64,000 nucleotides of DNA from Eleusine coracana subsp. coracana (GCA_032690845.1 CM064424.1:30180228-30244227); one strand, 5' to 3'. Positions 36,061 to 49,122 are shown, counted from the stretch's first letter. Numbers and translations are program-made. The notes: generated from the sequence alone by a model not told the origin.

Positions 36061-36818
36061 CCTCCAATCTTTTCTATTGGTCTCCTTTTATTGGAAAAAG
36101 AGTTCATGCTACAAAAAAAGCATAAGATAATATATGGAATTATGCTTGAAATACGAAGTAGATCGAATGTGACACTTACATGCACCACAAGGTGATGAAG
36201 GTGACGTCCATCTTGTCTAGATAAAACATCGAGTGGACATCCTCCCAAAATAGGTATAATATTTATTTGTCTTCTTATTTGAACACCTCTTTTGGAATCC
36301 TACAAGTGATTTTTGTGACCCCTTATTTCGACGCCATCATGTACCAGTCGTGCAACTTTCGCATCTCCCATAATGGGTTCTTGTACATGTTCTTTGATAT
36401 AAGGGGTTTATCGAATATGAATTTCAGTTAGTCCACATCATCCACAGGATTGTCCAAAATTTGATCATCGTACGACAATACATCCCGAGGATCTTGTTCT
36501 TGCAGGACGAGCTTGCCGGTGGTTGCTAGACATTTTTTTCAATCTAGCCAAGTACTTATCAACATCATTTTTTTGCTTTTGGGTCCTTTGGCTCTTTATC
36601 AAAACCGGTAATCATCTTTGGGATTACTGGAGCCTTGACGACAACTGGCACATGCTGGACTTGGATTACCGGAGCCTGAATTTCAACCGCCACAACAGCT
36701 GTTGACGGAGGCTCGACTTAAATTGCCATAGACTAGACTTGAATTGGCGGAGCCTTGATGACAACAGGAGAAGGCTCAAGTTGAACATTCTATAGAAGAG
36801 GCTCATTGTCACTATAGA

Positions 36819-37546
36819 TTATAGGACTTTGATCGAGTCGGCTTCCGTATGAGGAGATTGGGGCTTGTTTCCCAAGGCTGCCGTAGACATAGGAGACGGT
36901 TGTCCACCTATATTGATTGGCCAACTCACATGAAAGGACCTATGCCCAGACAACATGGGTGGAGAAACTCGTGGTGAGCGGACAACATCACGACGTTTCC
37001 AAATAATGAAAGAGCCAAGCGCGTCTTGGAGAGTTTCTATACCCACCTCAGGTATCGGGCATTTGATCTCATTGTCCTCATAGCTAGGTACTATTTCTGA
37101 CATGGAGACACACACGTAACCAGGAGGGATATACTGGTTATGGAGCATCCGTCCTGGAAGTGCCATGCCGAATGTAACCTTCATCATCTTCCCCTTGTAA
37201 CCAAATGGCACATGCAACTCACATGACGTTTTCTCAGTAAGGTCCTTCATTTATGATAGTTGCATGAGACTGATGGTTGCGTGGAGATGGATGGCTGCGT
37301 GGATGTGGACGAACCCCATAAGAAGGCATCCATCATAGCCTGCGGGTTGGGGGTCCAAATGACCGCTTTCTTGATCGATAGCGAACATAAGAATTTGCCG
37401 CCTTCAATCCTCCTTGGCTTTATCTTCTTGCTCCTTGTGCAATGTATGCTTCTTGTAAAGGTGTGAGGATGTTTCAGAGAAACCTTCTTTTCATGTTGTC
37501 GATGATGACACTCCTCGTACCCGACCACAATGTTCTTTGGTCCCAA
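36819..37546 (-). pseudogene. CACTA Tnp-associated ORF fragment
   Basis: The 143-codon frame at 36819-37250 contains GYKGKMMKVTFGMALPGRM, an HNQYIPPGYV motif and a DALGSFIIWKRRDV end. I recall this pattern from the second protein of plant En/Spm elements (transposase Ptta/En/Spm type), thought to bind DNA. A neighbouring frame (37247-37546) may be an upstream exon. No full protein can be built by eye. Confidence 0.5.
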
Positions 37547-40059
37547 TAGCCTTCGCTAGCTTATCCTTGTAATACTCAGGTGTAAATAAACCAGCCTCCG
37601 TCTATGCCACGATGGGACCTTTTACTAAATATAAACATTGAAAAATAAATTACATGAAGTGAGAAATATTATGCAAGATAAAATGAAACAAACATCAAAT
37701 TATTTTATATATTAATTAACTTTTATCAAAAAAAAATTAACATCCCTCTTGTCCTAATACTACATTCTCTCTCTTCTAAAAACTAAACTAAATCTAGATT
37801 CCCATTGACATAGAACAAGCTACATATAATAATTTTTTTGTGTAGTGATGAAAAGAGATGATGTATGCCTTCATAAACTTCAACTACAACCCAATAGAAC
37901 CATCCAAATCAAAAAATATTAGCTGAAGTTTGATGAAAACCTAACAAACTGAAAACCCAAAATTCAACTTGATTTTGAAATGAGAGACAAAAAAAACCTA
38001 TGGGATGAGTTCCCCTTACCTCAAACATCAAATTTCCGCAAAAAAAAAAAAAGAACTCAAAACCTTCCCTCCTTGATTTTCGTGATTTACCCAAATTTTG
38101 GGGCCATCACTCTTCAAGTAAAGCGGGGAGCTGTTGGAATGCTCTATTTATGGCCTGGGCACTTTGTAGTTGCGGTTGATCCAACCACCGCTACTATGCC
38201 CTAAATAGCGGTGGTTGATATTATCAACCACCACTATAAACCTGGGCCATTTATAGCAGCGGTTGATAATATCAACCGCCACTATAGGTAGCTTTGTAGC
38301 GGCGGCTCACAACGCGGTAGACTCCCTAGTCTCTGTAGCGGTGGCTCACTTTGGGCCACGCTGCTGGGGTCTTTGGGCAGCCATCGCTACAGGCTGCCAT
38401 CGCTGCAGCCTTTCGGCAAATCTATACTTTTTGTTTTTGATAAAATGAATATTGAACAGTTTCTTATATTTCTTGTTAAAACAAGTTTAAATGGAAACTC
38501 ATTCAAATATGTACAACACTCATATACTTTTTGATATTTGATGTTCACACAAAACATAGTTTGCTTCTTCCAACCTTAACTAACAACGGTTAACATTGAT
38601 CACATCCAAATCCTTTGCATATCTTGTTTTAGATGCAAAAAAAAACCAAGCTATTGGCCTGCTGTTTTGATAATGATAAGTCCATGGACCACGTTATGCT
38701 ATTTGCCGAGTGCCATATTATGCTGTTTCTGAATGTTAGCTTATGCTTATGAACTATGAATATCCATCCGTTCTTTCTAAATTGTACCCATCCTTTACTC
38801 CACTACCAACATACCCCAAGTAGCGAATATTCATGGTTGCTTTTCCTCCATCCATATATTTAGTTGTGGATTAGTGAAAAGAGAGAGTTTGAACTACTAT
38901 ATTGCAACTTTCTCAGAAGTGGTATTGTGTTATAGTGTGACAGTGAAACAATAGTAAACTAAAATTGTAGGCAAATCTAGTTTTTGCTAACGCAACTAGT
39001 AAGAAACAACATATGGAACTCGACATCACTCGACTTTTTTTTTTAGATTTCATGGTATATAAATTTTATCAGGGACACAGGATATGAGGGCAAAGAGAAT
39101 AAGGGAAATGAAAAGAAGAAAGAAGCAAGAGATGCGAAAAAACAGAAGATACTTCCTCATTGTTGCTTTGGTTTATTTATTAAGTTTTACTCTTCATAAC
39201 TAGGTTTATTTGTTGAGTTTTATTATTTTTCATATGCTCTTTGCCGAGTGCTCTAGTGCTGGCACTCGACAAACCATAACTTTGTCGAGTTCCAGATCAA
39301 GGGCACTTGCTAAACATCTTTGTCGAGCGCCAGATCGACGACACTCGGCAAAAAACAACTTTACCGACACTATGTAAAAATCAATCTTGTCGTGTGCCTA
39401 AAACTATGTTACATGTTTTGTTACAGGCACACGACAAAGATGAGTGTTTGCCTATGAAATATACGGCAAAGATGGGTGTTTGCTGAGTATTTTTTTTGGC
39501 ACACAACAAATATGCTATTTACCGAGTGTTTTTTTCCATAATACTCAATAAAGTATAAATTTAAATTATATTTAAAATCATAAATTAGTTTAAATAAAAA
39601 AATTTTGAACTACAAAGTTGTATAACTTTTGAAGACCTATAACTTCTATTTTAATCCTTTATTCATTACTCAATTTAATTAAAAATATTGTTCATAAAAT
39701 CTAATAGTCTCATATAGTTTCATAAAACATTCAGTGAGACATATAAAATTTGTAAGCAATGTTACTACTACTTTGTCAAATGAACAAATAACTAAAACAA
39801 AAGTTGTAGTTCTTAATAAGTTATACAACTTTGTAGTTGAATACCTTTTTATTTGAATTAATTTAGTCAATGAAAAACATGTTGGAAAAATATATAAATA
39901 GGTCTTTACCAAGTGTAATATGTTTGGAACTCAGACAAACATTATTTTTGTCGAGTGTATTTTATTTTGCACACAGCAATACATGGTCTTTGCCGAGTAC
40001 CCGAAAAAATACACTCGGCAAAGATATAATATAAGAAGGGTGAAACCTGAGTGTAGTCA

Positions 40060-40150
40060 TAACTTAATTGTTTCAGTGGTAGGAAGTCTATGCGCGAATG
40101 TGAGGTTACGGGTTCGAATCTAAGCGGATGCACTTTGCGCGTAGCGCATG
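40060..40150 (+). other. tRNA-like segment (possible SINE head)
   Basis: There is an A-box-like stretch (tttcagtggtagga, about 40070-40083) and a B-box-like ggttcgaatc (about 40111-40120) at near tRNA spacing. No CCA, no proper stem set and no clear poly-T end are seen. It may be a tRNA-derived SINE remnant inside the CACTA arm. Confidence 0.3.
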
Positions 40151-40454
40151 AAAAAAACATTGTGACTTGCGACTTTTGTAGTTTTTACAAGGGGACGGGC
40201 GGGCGGGTTGCTGGCTGCCAAAAAATGTTTTTCCTACTTTTTTTTATTGTTTTTATGATTTATATTTTATCAGCTTTGCTATGTGTATTTTAATACATGG
40301 CAAAGCCTTTGCCATGTGTCCGATAGACTTTGTCGATGGCTTTTTTTGCCCTGCGCATTTTGCCGTGTGCAACCTATGACAAAGACTTTGCCGTGGTTTT
40401 TTGGGTTTTGCCGTATGCATTGGACACATGGCAAAACCCTACTTTCTCATAGTG

Positions 40455-41266
40455 GGAGTGCCCGTTCGATGGCACTTGGCAAGCGTGCTTCACTTAGCTG
40501 CCCACCCATTATTCAACAGCTCGCACATTTCAGTATTTCATCCCAGCTCCCCATTGCAACACCTCCAGCTGCCTGCCGCACCCCCACAGGCACTCGGCAC
40601 CTGGTGCCCCGACCCCGGCAGCACTCTTCCCCCTAGCCCCTCCTCCGGAGCTGCCCGCTGGCGACTCCCAGCCTGGAGCCCTTATCCTCTGGCGCCTGCG
40701 TCGGCGCCCTGCCCGCCCTCTGTCCTGGTCAAAATTTGATGAAATTTATTCTAAAATACTTAGTTTCCCTCTGTTCCAAACTAGCTAATTAGTTCCACCC
40801 ATCAGAATATGGTAGCTCAATGCTAAACCAGGATGTGCTCCTCATTTTGACTTGATGACAAATTAATAATGAGATGTTATTTTTTCCTATAAAATGCAAT
40901 TGCTCAAATAGATTAGAGATAATCTAGTTTCAATTAGATGTGGTTGTCGGCTATCGTGTCAGTAGTTTGTTGTAGGTTTTGGAAACCTCACTATGGAGGG
41001 AAGGTGCAGCCAAATACAATTGACACTACCGTGTTCTTTTGCTTTGCAGGGAGAAACTGTTGCACCGTCCTCGACTCATCACTTTGTAGGTTAACAAGGT
41101 GAGGCATAAAAGACCCTTGTTTCCATTTATTTTTGTAGATCACGTAACCTAGTTAGGCGTCTCCCGTTCGAAAGAGATATGGTTGAAAATATACATATAT
41201 CTGCATATCTATAACCGTATCTATTTCTATTTGTCCATTTTTTTTTGGAAAACATGGGGATGCTTA
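40455..41266. other. Unassigned spacer
   Basis: I see no gene. A GC-rich, proline-rich frame (40500-40740) sits just outside the CACTA end. It has no domain and looks like chance. Confidence 0.4.
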
Positions 41267-41438
41267 GATGGAGTTAGTTCCCATGGTCTACTCCTATCCG
41301 AGACAGAATTCGGCAGCACCTCCCTGTTATTCTTTAGAGTCACTATCTCCATAAGAGGACGTGTATTTGGAGGACTGTGGGGAAGTGCTGCCAAAATTCT
41401 GACTCGGGCAGGAGTAGACCATGGAAACTAACTCCATC
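41267..41438. repeat. Snapback repeat with 54-bp arms
   Basis: 41267-41320 is the inverted complement of 41385-41438 with about six differences, around a loop of 64 bases. A transcript would fold into a long hairpin. It could be a small foldback transposon or a small-RNA source. Confidence 0.8.
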
Positions 41439-41544
41439 ACTCATCCTCGGGTGGGATTAGGACCTATTTTCACCTATTAGACAATATAAACATCATATAG
41501 ATGCAAATGATTTTTATATTGCTCGCTAATATATATGTTAGAGG

Positions 41545-43320
41545 ATGGATGACCATGTGTGGATGTACACCAGCCGTTCAAGTCAAGGAAAGTTGACCAA
41601 TGAATGGATTGAGAAGACAAATGCTTTCTTTGATCTAGCATTTTTGCCAAGGTTAAAGGTGCGAGTGTCACTTGGTGTCCCTACAATAGTTGTGGAAAGA
41701 TGCATCCACAAAATAAGGTTGTCATGGGTAAACATATTTGCAAGAATGGTTTTATGCCAGACTATACCCGGTGAATCTACCATGGTGAGACCGATCGTGT
41801 GAGACACGAGGTCATGAGACAACGTATCGAGGATTATGACGTTGATGTCAGGATAGGAGACATGTTAAATGACTATCAGGAAGCACACTTCAATGAAGAA
41901 TGTAGGGAGGAGGAGCTAGAGGCAACCGCAAAGGCTTATTACGACATGTTGTCTACGGCATAGCAAACCCTTCATGGGCATACCAGGGTTTCTCAACTAG
42001 ATGTCATTGCGTGCCTGCTGGCCATAAAGTCCTAGTTCAGCCAGAGTCATGGCGCCTTCAATGTAATGTTTACAATCTTTGGCGATGTTCTTCTGGAAGG
42101 TCACATTCTGCCCAAGAGCATGTATGAGGCACAAAAACTCCTTCGTGCACTTAAGATGCCATATGAGCGGATACATGCGCATTTGAATGGATGCATCTTA
42201 TTTAGGAAAGAACATGCAGAAGCAAAGTATTGTGCAAAGTGTAAAGCCTCTAGGTTCTTGGAGGTAGATTATTGTGATGGTCATAAGAGGCATCTCATGA
42301 TCTGTGAAAATCCTATGGTACCTTCTATTCATACCGAGGATCCAGCATCTTTACATAATCGAGGAGTTCACAAAATAGATAACATGGCACAAAGAAGGAA
42401 TTCGATACAATCCTGAGATGCTTGTACATCCATCCGATGGTGAATCCTAGAAACATTTTGCTGGCATTCATCATGAAAAAGATCTAGATGTTCATAATGT
42501 ACGTGTGGTACTAGCAAGAGATGGGTTCAATCCTTCTAGAATGGGTGCTGCCATGTACACTTGTTGGCCCGTGTCCGTTATACCCCTCAAACTCCCCCCC
42601 CCCCAACGTCCTCTTTCAATGTCAAAGCATATATTCTTGTCACTGATAATTCCTGAACACCCAATGAATTAAATGAGTGTGTGTCCATAGTATTAGGCAG
42701 CCTCCGATTGATGATTTGGTCCATGTCTAGGAGGAAGGGGTATGGACATACGATTGAGCTACAAAGACTAACTTCAAAATGTATGTATGGTACCACTACT
42801 GTCTGCATGATTACCTAGCGTATGGGATATTCTATGGTTGGTGTGTTCACGAGAAGTTCCCATGCCAAGTATGCAAGGTAGTTGTGAAGTTAATTTGGTT
42901 GCAGAAAATTGGAAAGTATGCTTTGTTCCATAAACACCAACAATTTCTCCCTCTTCACCATCCATTCAGACAAGACAAAAAGAACATTATGAAAAGTGTC
43001 ATAGTTAATGACCCTCCACCGCAGATCATGGCATGCGTAGAGGTGTGTGCTATGTTAGAGGCTCTTGAGGTCGATGAACAAGTACGTGGGTTTTATGGGA
43101 TATGGTGAGCTACATGCCTGGACACACATATCGGGCTTGTATTAGATTTCCTATATAGATGATCTTCTTCTTCCACATAACCTTGACGTGATGCACATTG
43201 AGATGAATATCGGCGAGGGACTTTTTGCAACAATCAAGGACATTACTGATAAGAAAAAGGACAATAAGGCAAGAGTGGATGTTGATGTTTGCTAAGTTAC
43301 ATGATGATAATCATCCCTGG
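41545..43320 (+). pseudogene. CACTA TNP2-type transposase, decayed
   Basis: The ATG at 41545 begins MDDHVWMYTSR, as in the transposase-associated domain of plant En/Spm proteins. Frame 42066-42416 has LLEGHILPKSMYEAQKLL, then HLNGCILFRKEHAEAKYCAKC with the Cys pairs of TNP2. The 42779-43108 frame has DYLAYGIFYGWCVHEKFPCQVCK and PLHHPFRQDKKN, and 43180-43290 reads as the MHIE-NI-E-L--T-KD--DKKKDN-KARVD part. Order and spacing follow TNP2 (PF02992). There are several stops and shifts; C10-11 slippage at 42593-42604 is one. It is cut near 43325 by the A2 LTR. Confidence 0.7.
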
Positions 43321-43329
43321 CAATGGTGC

Positions 43330-45960
43330 TAGACATAACTATAAAGATACACCTCAATGTCAATAGAGTAAAATCCGCAAGAGCACGGAAAATACTGTTG
43401 TAGCATTTTACCAATGGATTGCGCCAATGGCTTGTCATTTATAGTTCTACCAAAGGATGGTGTAATGTGAATATATGATTGTTAATAGTAACGTAGACAT
43501 ATGGATTGCTATTAGTACAAAGAGTTTATACAAGGGTAAGTATAATAAAGATAGGGGTAGTGTGACACACAGAGCAATTATTCCCAAAGATAAATAAAAG
43601 GTCCTAAGTCTCTAGGGAGTCTTAGTTAGGAGAGAAAAGCTATATCTCTAATGTTAGTCTACCTATATAGCATAGTCGAACAATTACAACCAAGTCTATA
43701 CTAGACATAGTCTAATGCACTCAACACTTCGTGTACAGATTCATGCCCGGCATACACAAGACAACTCCATCTTGGACACACGTTGCAACCGAAGATGAAG
43801 GAGTACAACAGATAGGGCTGTCACTACCTACTGCCTACCTCTGTGGACTGTGGATTACAAGGTGATCGATACTACCTAGCCGTCTAAGGCTCTAAGCACC
43901 ACACTTACACATTTAAGTAGTACTCTAGCATAGATCAAACACTAGAGCTTTCCTAAACCTAATTGGGTATCAAACCCATATTAAGGAATAACAACTAGAC
44001 TAATGTATAACTAGCATTATAACATTTAGACTACAATCAAGGTATATGTCAATCATCACAACAAGGTAGCAAGTCTATATCATCATGGAAGCATAAAGTC
44101 CTATGACATGAATATGATATATGGACAAACAAGGAACACATATCATAAGCACAACTATATGGAATAACTATATTAATTAAATAAGCCAAAGTCATAAAAA
44201 ATAGAATAAAGGAAGGGATACAATAGCCATACCAATACTCCTATGACTTGGAGACTTGAGCAAGGCTCCATATAAACTAAACTCCACTAGGACTAGGAAA
44301 TGACTGAGTGAAAGAAGGAAATGAATAAGTTTGTTGGAGTGGAACTCTCCCCTTCTATTTATTGGGTTCATAGGTCAGTTCTGGAGAGTAACTTCCATGA
44401 TACTTCAGGCCACCGACGTTGCCAAATAGCTTAGGGAGTGACACATGGAAGGGGAGGTCAAACCGCATGAGGACCAGGTCGGCCGACTTCCCACTCGATT
44501 GCTCGACCAGGGAGTGGGCCCTTTGGTCCTGTGCTTCCTCAAGGTGGCTGGTAGGTGGGTCCTTTTCTGAAATAAGTCGATGTTCTCTGGAGGAATCCTG
44601 TGCATCCACGTATGCGATTCGAGAGAAGTCCAGGTCCCATTGGTTGGAATAGTTTTTCCTCGGATTATGCTCCATTTCTCCACTTCTTTTGTATCAAATC
44701 CCTGCATGCACATAAATCTCCAAGGACAAGTGGAATCTTATTATTACTAACCAATATGCAAGTAGGAAATGCTAATTCTTCCTACTTTTGTAGCTATATT
44801 GATGGTCAAAATTGGTATTTAACGACCGTCAACAAACCCCCCAAGCTGAGCCTTTGCTCGTCCCAAGTGAAGGCAAAACTCCGGTTTGTGTTGATCAAGA
44901 GTTGCTACAATGTCTTATTCTTAACATATACCCAAATGCACAACTAAGTCATTCTATAAAGGATTGAATAAGTTGGCACAAGTACTTCACTTTTTATTAC
45001 CCGTAGGGCATTGTAGCTTCTCCAAATCTTGAGTGGTTGGAAGACAGAACAGTCTGTAGGACTACCATTGCATCTACTCTATTTGATCGACTTTAGCCTG
45101 GAGGTTAATTTTTTTTTGATAAATCTTAGTTTCTCAAATGATTCACTCAAATCGCTCAAAGTGTATATATTTCTCAAGGCTTATGATGCCTAAAAAATCC
45201 TACCTCGAAATGCTGATATGTGGAGCTCTAGGTAAGGATAAATGTGGCATACCTGTATTTCATATGACACCGAGTCAAAAGAGTAGATTTGGTGGAGTGG
45301 AATGGAGACTCTTTTTATCTGTCTCTCCCTTTACTTGGCAATATTAGCTATCTTCTTCTTTCTTTCTTTCTTTTTCTCAAGCTCTTCATGGAGCAAGAAT
45401 TTTTTTTTTTGATAGCCATAACATTGATGATTTCCTTGGGGAGAGATCAATCATGAAGACATAGTCTTTATTTTGTGGATGGATGGTGTGACACCGATGA
45501 TTGCTAATTTCCAGTGTAGAAACTTATCGTGATATGCGCGGACTTGATCATGAATGCAAAAAATATTTCTCACTAGGGTCACACAATTTTGACAAGGCTC
45601 AATGAAAATACAAGTAATATATGTAGAAGGTTTTTCAATGTAGAATAACATATGGTTGTGGTAGGAATTTATATCATTGAGGAACTTGTCATTTTTATCA
45701 AATTAATTCTCCGGGTGTCAAGTTTCACATATTGAGCAAGATCATAGCAGCCCTAACTAACCATATCATATCTACCAATAACCTAGAAGGATAATGCTTA
45801 TGCTACCCACTAGTGTGTTTGAGGTGAAATTTAATCATGCCAACAAACCAAAACTAGATACAGTGCTAGGTTGTAAACCAGGCATATGAAAGGAATGAAA
45901 GACAGAACAACTATTCATCATCTCAACATAGGAAACCTTATGCATTCATACCACGCACGA
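43330..45960 (-). mobile_element. A2: second copy of the A-type gypsy 3' end
   Basis: LTR about 43330-44834 (left edge uncertain) ends with ccgtcaaca. The next bases (aaccccccaagc) give a minus-strand purine tract, as in A1. From 44835 to about 45960 the sequence resembles the A1 3' noncoding region. No gag or pol is seen. It has split the TNP2 pseudogene at its left. Confidence 0.55.
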
Positions 45961-45982
45961 ATTTATTTATTTATTTTATTAC

Positions 45983-45985
<3 letters not shown>

Positions 45986-46040
<55 letters not shown>
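45986..46040 (+). repeat. (AT)n microsatellite
   Basis: A run of about 27 AT units. Further AT runs lie at 46343-46360, 48246-48270 and 49304-49327. Confidence 0.95.
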
Positions 46041-46042
<2 letters not shown>

Positions 46043-46077
46043 ACACCCAACCAACACATACGAAGGCAACCCAAACC

Positions 46078-46215
46078 CTAAATTCTACAAATGCTTGACA
46101 CACTAAATTCTCCAATTGCTTAACATATAAAATTCTACAAATGGTTGACACACTAAATTCTCCAACTGGTTGGCACACTAAATTCTCTCACTGGTGGCAC
46201 ACTAAATTCTTGGGT
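46078..46215 (+). repeat. Short imperfect tandem repeat
   Basis: About five copies of a 27-30-base unit containing acactaaattct. No coding meaning is evident. Confidence 0.7.
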
Positions 46216-46571
46216 TTGCCGTAGATTTCTATCACCAAAGGAGAATATGTTGGATTCTAAGGGCCCAAACCCTTACATGCTAAATTCTCCAATTCATTTC
46301 TAAACTAAATACATGGATTCAGATCTAGGGTGTAGAATAGTGTGTATATATATATATATACGATAGCGCTAAATGGCGTGTTGTGCACTGAATATTATTC
46401 AGCGCGCCGGTCGGTTTGACCACCAGGAGGGTCGCGTTTTGCTATGCAGCTGCATGCAAGGAATCTTGGTCCCCACTTTTGTCCTTGGTCCCCTACTTTT
46501 GTGTCAGTCGTTGCATGTAAGGAATCTTGGTCTCCCACTTTTGTGTCAGCAGCTGCATGTGTATTTGGTCC

Positions 46572-47340
46572 ACCACCAGCTGGTCAAACCAATCTCCGCA
46601 ATCGTATATATACTATAGAAGTAGTATACTTTCAAATATAGTATATATACTAAAATTGTATATACTACTATTTAGCGCGCCGGTCGATTTGACCATGAGC
46701 TGGTCAAACCCATCTCCATGATAGTATACCGTGATAGTATATAAACAACTATGGTTATATATTTTCATGTCAATAGTCATTTATTTTCTACCGAGGTCGT
46801 ATATGTTCAGATCGATATTTTTTTTACCACCAGTTGGTCAAACTAGCTTCCGTGATCGTATATCGCGGTAGTATATCTACAATCATGGTTATATATTTAT
46901 AGATTAATAGTCGTATATTTTTATTGAGGTCATATATTTTCAGGTTGATATTTTTTCTACCACCAGTTGGTCAAACCAACCTCCGTGATCTTATATCCCA
47001 GTAGTACATATACAATCATGGTGGTATATTTTCAGGTCAATAGTCGTATATTTTCTACCGAGGTCGTATATTTTTAGGTTGACATTTTTTTGATCACCAG
47101 TTGATCAAACCAATCTCCTCGATTATATATAGCAATAGTATATATACAATCGTGGTAGTATATTTTTAGGTCAATAGTCGTATATTTTCTACCGAGGTGG
47201 TATATTTTCTATTTAACATTTTGTTGAGCAAGCTGATCAAACCAACCTCCCAATTGCGGTAATATATGTACAACTGTGGTTATACATTTTCATTTTTTTA
47301 TCACTAGCTGATCAAACCAACCTCTGTATTCGTATACATA
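46572..47340 (+). repeat. 133-bp tandem array
   Basis: Units starting accaccag-tggtcaaacc (or close) begin at 46572, 46692, 46826, 46959, 47093, 47226 and 47300, giving steps of 120, 134, 133, 134, 133 and 74. Each unit holds a ccag(c/t)tgg core followed by gtatat-rich DNA. It does not match any element I recognise. Confidence 0.75.
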
Positions 47341-48239
47341 CTACATGAGTAGTATGTTTTCATGTGTAGTATATATATTACAGTTGTATATATGTGCTTT
47401 CAAGATGGTATGTATACGACACCTATAAAGGGTGCGCCCCTCAGTCCACCCACTAGCTGAGAACATAGATATACACTGATATACACTGTCATATAAACTA
47501 TCTAAAAAGTATGAAATACTCTCACAAGAACGTAGATATACACTGATGAAGAAATATACACTCTCAAAAAAATATACACTTCTACAGATCTTCTTTTTCT
47601 CTAAGCATCCCAGTAATAAAGCTAGCGTCTTGCTTGCTTCCTTCCTCCCTCATGCATCGTGTGGGGATTGAACTTTAAAGAAACAACAGAGGAAATCATC
47701 AAACGGGTGTAGAAATCAGCATGAGAAAAAAATATTTGACAAGAAACATAAAAAAATTGAGGAAGTAGTATATACTACATGAGATTACAAAACAAATAAG
47801 AAGAAAGCAGTATATGATCATAGATATACTATCATAAAATACAAGAAAATAGATTTCAAGAGATAATATCGATACTATATGAGATAGTATATATACTACT
47901 TGAGATTATATAAAAATAGTTTCTTTATAAAATACACGAACACCGACAATAATGTACTATTGCATTGAAAAAAAACTATTCTACTTTAAGTACAATAGTA
48001 TATCTACACTTGCTGTAAAGATTGTTCTTCACTATTAGTATAGTCGTATATATACTCCTTCAAGATATAGCAGTATGCTTCACAAAAGCTAAAATACTAT
48101 CCTACACAAATAGTATATATACTTCTGCTTTCAATTTAATTATATTTAACAGAAAATAGTATATATACTTCTGCTACAGAATACTATCAAGATTGTATAT
48201 ATACCACAAAAATAGTATATATATATATTTCTACTTTCA

Positions 48240-48270
<31 letters not shown>

Positions 48271-48597
48271 CTACGAAAATATTCTTCATGGTTAGTATAG
48301 TCGTATATATACTGCTTGACAAGAAACAATAGTCTACCTGAAAATATATAAAACAACAGTTTGCTTAATAAGAAAAATCAACATACACCTTTGCTCTTGG
48401 TGTTGCCAAGCACGGGGGAGCATGCGCCTCTTCTTCCGATGCTGCTAGTAACTGCAAAAAATAGGATTGAAAAAAAGAAAAAATAAAAAATTTAAATAAG
48501 AAAAACAAAACCAGCCTTTGCTATGGCAGCACACTCCTTGGCCTCAACGCCTGCTAGGCGATAAGTAGACAAACAGAAATCAATTATTTCCAATATC
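47341..48597. other. AT-rich stretch with tatatact motifs
   Basis: I see no gene. Many copies of agtatatatact-type strings occur, similar in flavour to those in the tandem array on the left. It may be the subterminal part of an unknown transposon. Confidence 0.4.
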
Positions 48598-48735
48598 TTG
48601 AATCGATTGGGTGAGAAGAGGGATCTGGGCAGAGAAAAATCACCAGCTCAGATGGAACTTGACCTCCCAAATCTACTGGGATTAAGCCCATGCGTGGGAA
48701 CCAAAGGTCATAGCACAGGCAGGGAACATAGCGGA

Positions 48736-49122
48736 TCACCGGATGGGAGCAGCAGCCTCCGCGTCAGTGCTTGTGCCATCGCCTGGAGGAGCTTCCGCCT
48801 GTCCGGCCGTCACATGCACCTCCTGGTATCCGCCGCCTGTAGCAGCGCTGCAGGTAGTGTCCTTGTAGTCTTCAGGGAGCAGATCTGGTTGCACGTTCTC
48901 AGCTTCCATGGTGTGAGCAGCAAGTAGCAACAGCATCCCGCTCCCTGCCTCCGGTTGTTGTCGCGGATCTAGACGCAGGTGGGGCTCGTCTCCAACTTTC
49001 TGGCGTGCTCCCCTGTATCTGCTACCGCCTTTGGAGACGATGAGAAGACGACACGGCTCGGAGCTTGAGCAGATGATGACGACGCCGGCGGAGCCGACAT
49101 CGACGAGCCACTGGAGATCCAT
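48736..49122 (-). CDS. Small GC-rich ORF, unknown function
   Basis: A 128-codon frame starts MDLQWLVDVGSAGVV at 49122. It has no domain I know. The GC content and the CT-rich 5' leader just before the ATG resemble a plant gene start and differ sharply from the AT-rich sequence on both sides. It could be a captured gene fragment within a transposon, or a chance frame; no introns or poly(A) signals could be placed. Confidence 0.25.
   Translation of the reverse strand: MDLQWLVDVGSAGVVIICSSSEPCRLLIVSKGGSRYRGARQKVGDEPHLRLDPRQQPEAGSGMLLLLAAHTMEAENVQPDLLPEDYKDTTCSAATGGGYQEVHVTAGQAEAPPGDGTSTDAEAAAPIR

Larger units (their letters stand above)
34490..38412 (-). mobile_element. Inner CACTA-like element
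   Basis: The element is bounded by inverted subterminal repeats around TAGCGGCGGTTGATA. On the minus strand it carries a Tnp-like piece and a Ulp1-like protease piece. Clear CACTA ends were not found, so the borders are approximate. It could also be the core of the outer element rather than a separate insertion. Confidence 0.45.
34072..40454. mobile_element. CACTA (En/Spm) element with nested CACTA-like DNA
   Basis: The left end is CACTACGGGAAA and the right end is the reverse complement of CACTATGAGAAA, 12-base inverted ends with two differences. Subterminal copies of TTTGCCGAGTG or its complement cluster at 34120-34460 and 39230-40030. A second set, built on TAGCGGCGGTTGA, flanks the inner part at 34490-34740 and 38170-38410, which points to another element nested inside. 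The 3-base flanks (atg and gga) do not match, so either the ends come from two insertions or the duplication has decayed. Confidence 0.6.

Noticed and set aside
34072..40454. Calling the CACTA ends a proven single element
   Set aside because: The inverted ends fit, but the 3-base flanks (atg and gga) differ, so one insertion event is not shown.
40401..40739. 112-codon Pro/Ala-rich frame beside the CACTA end
   Set aside because: It crosses the transposon border at 40454 and has no domain or splice support.
41183..41431. 82-codon frame over the hairpin
   Set aside because: The frame is made of the two inverted arms; no protein family resembles it.
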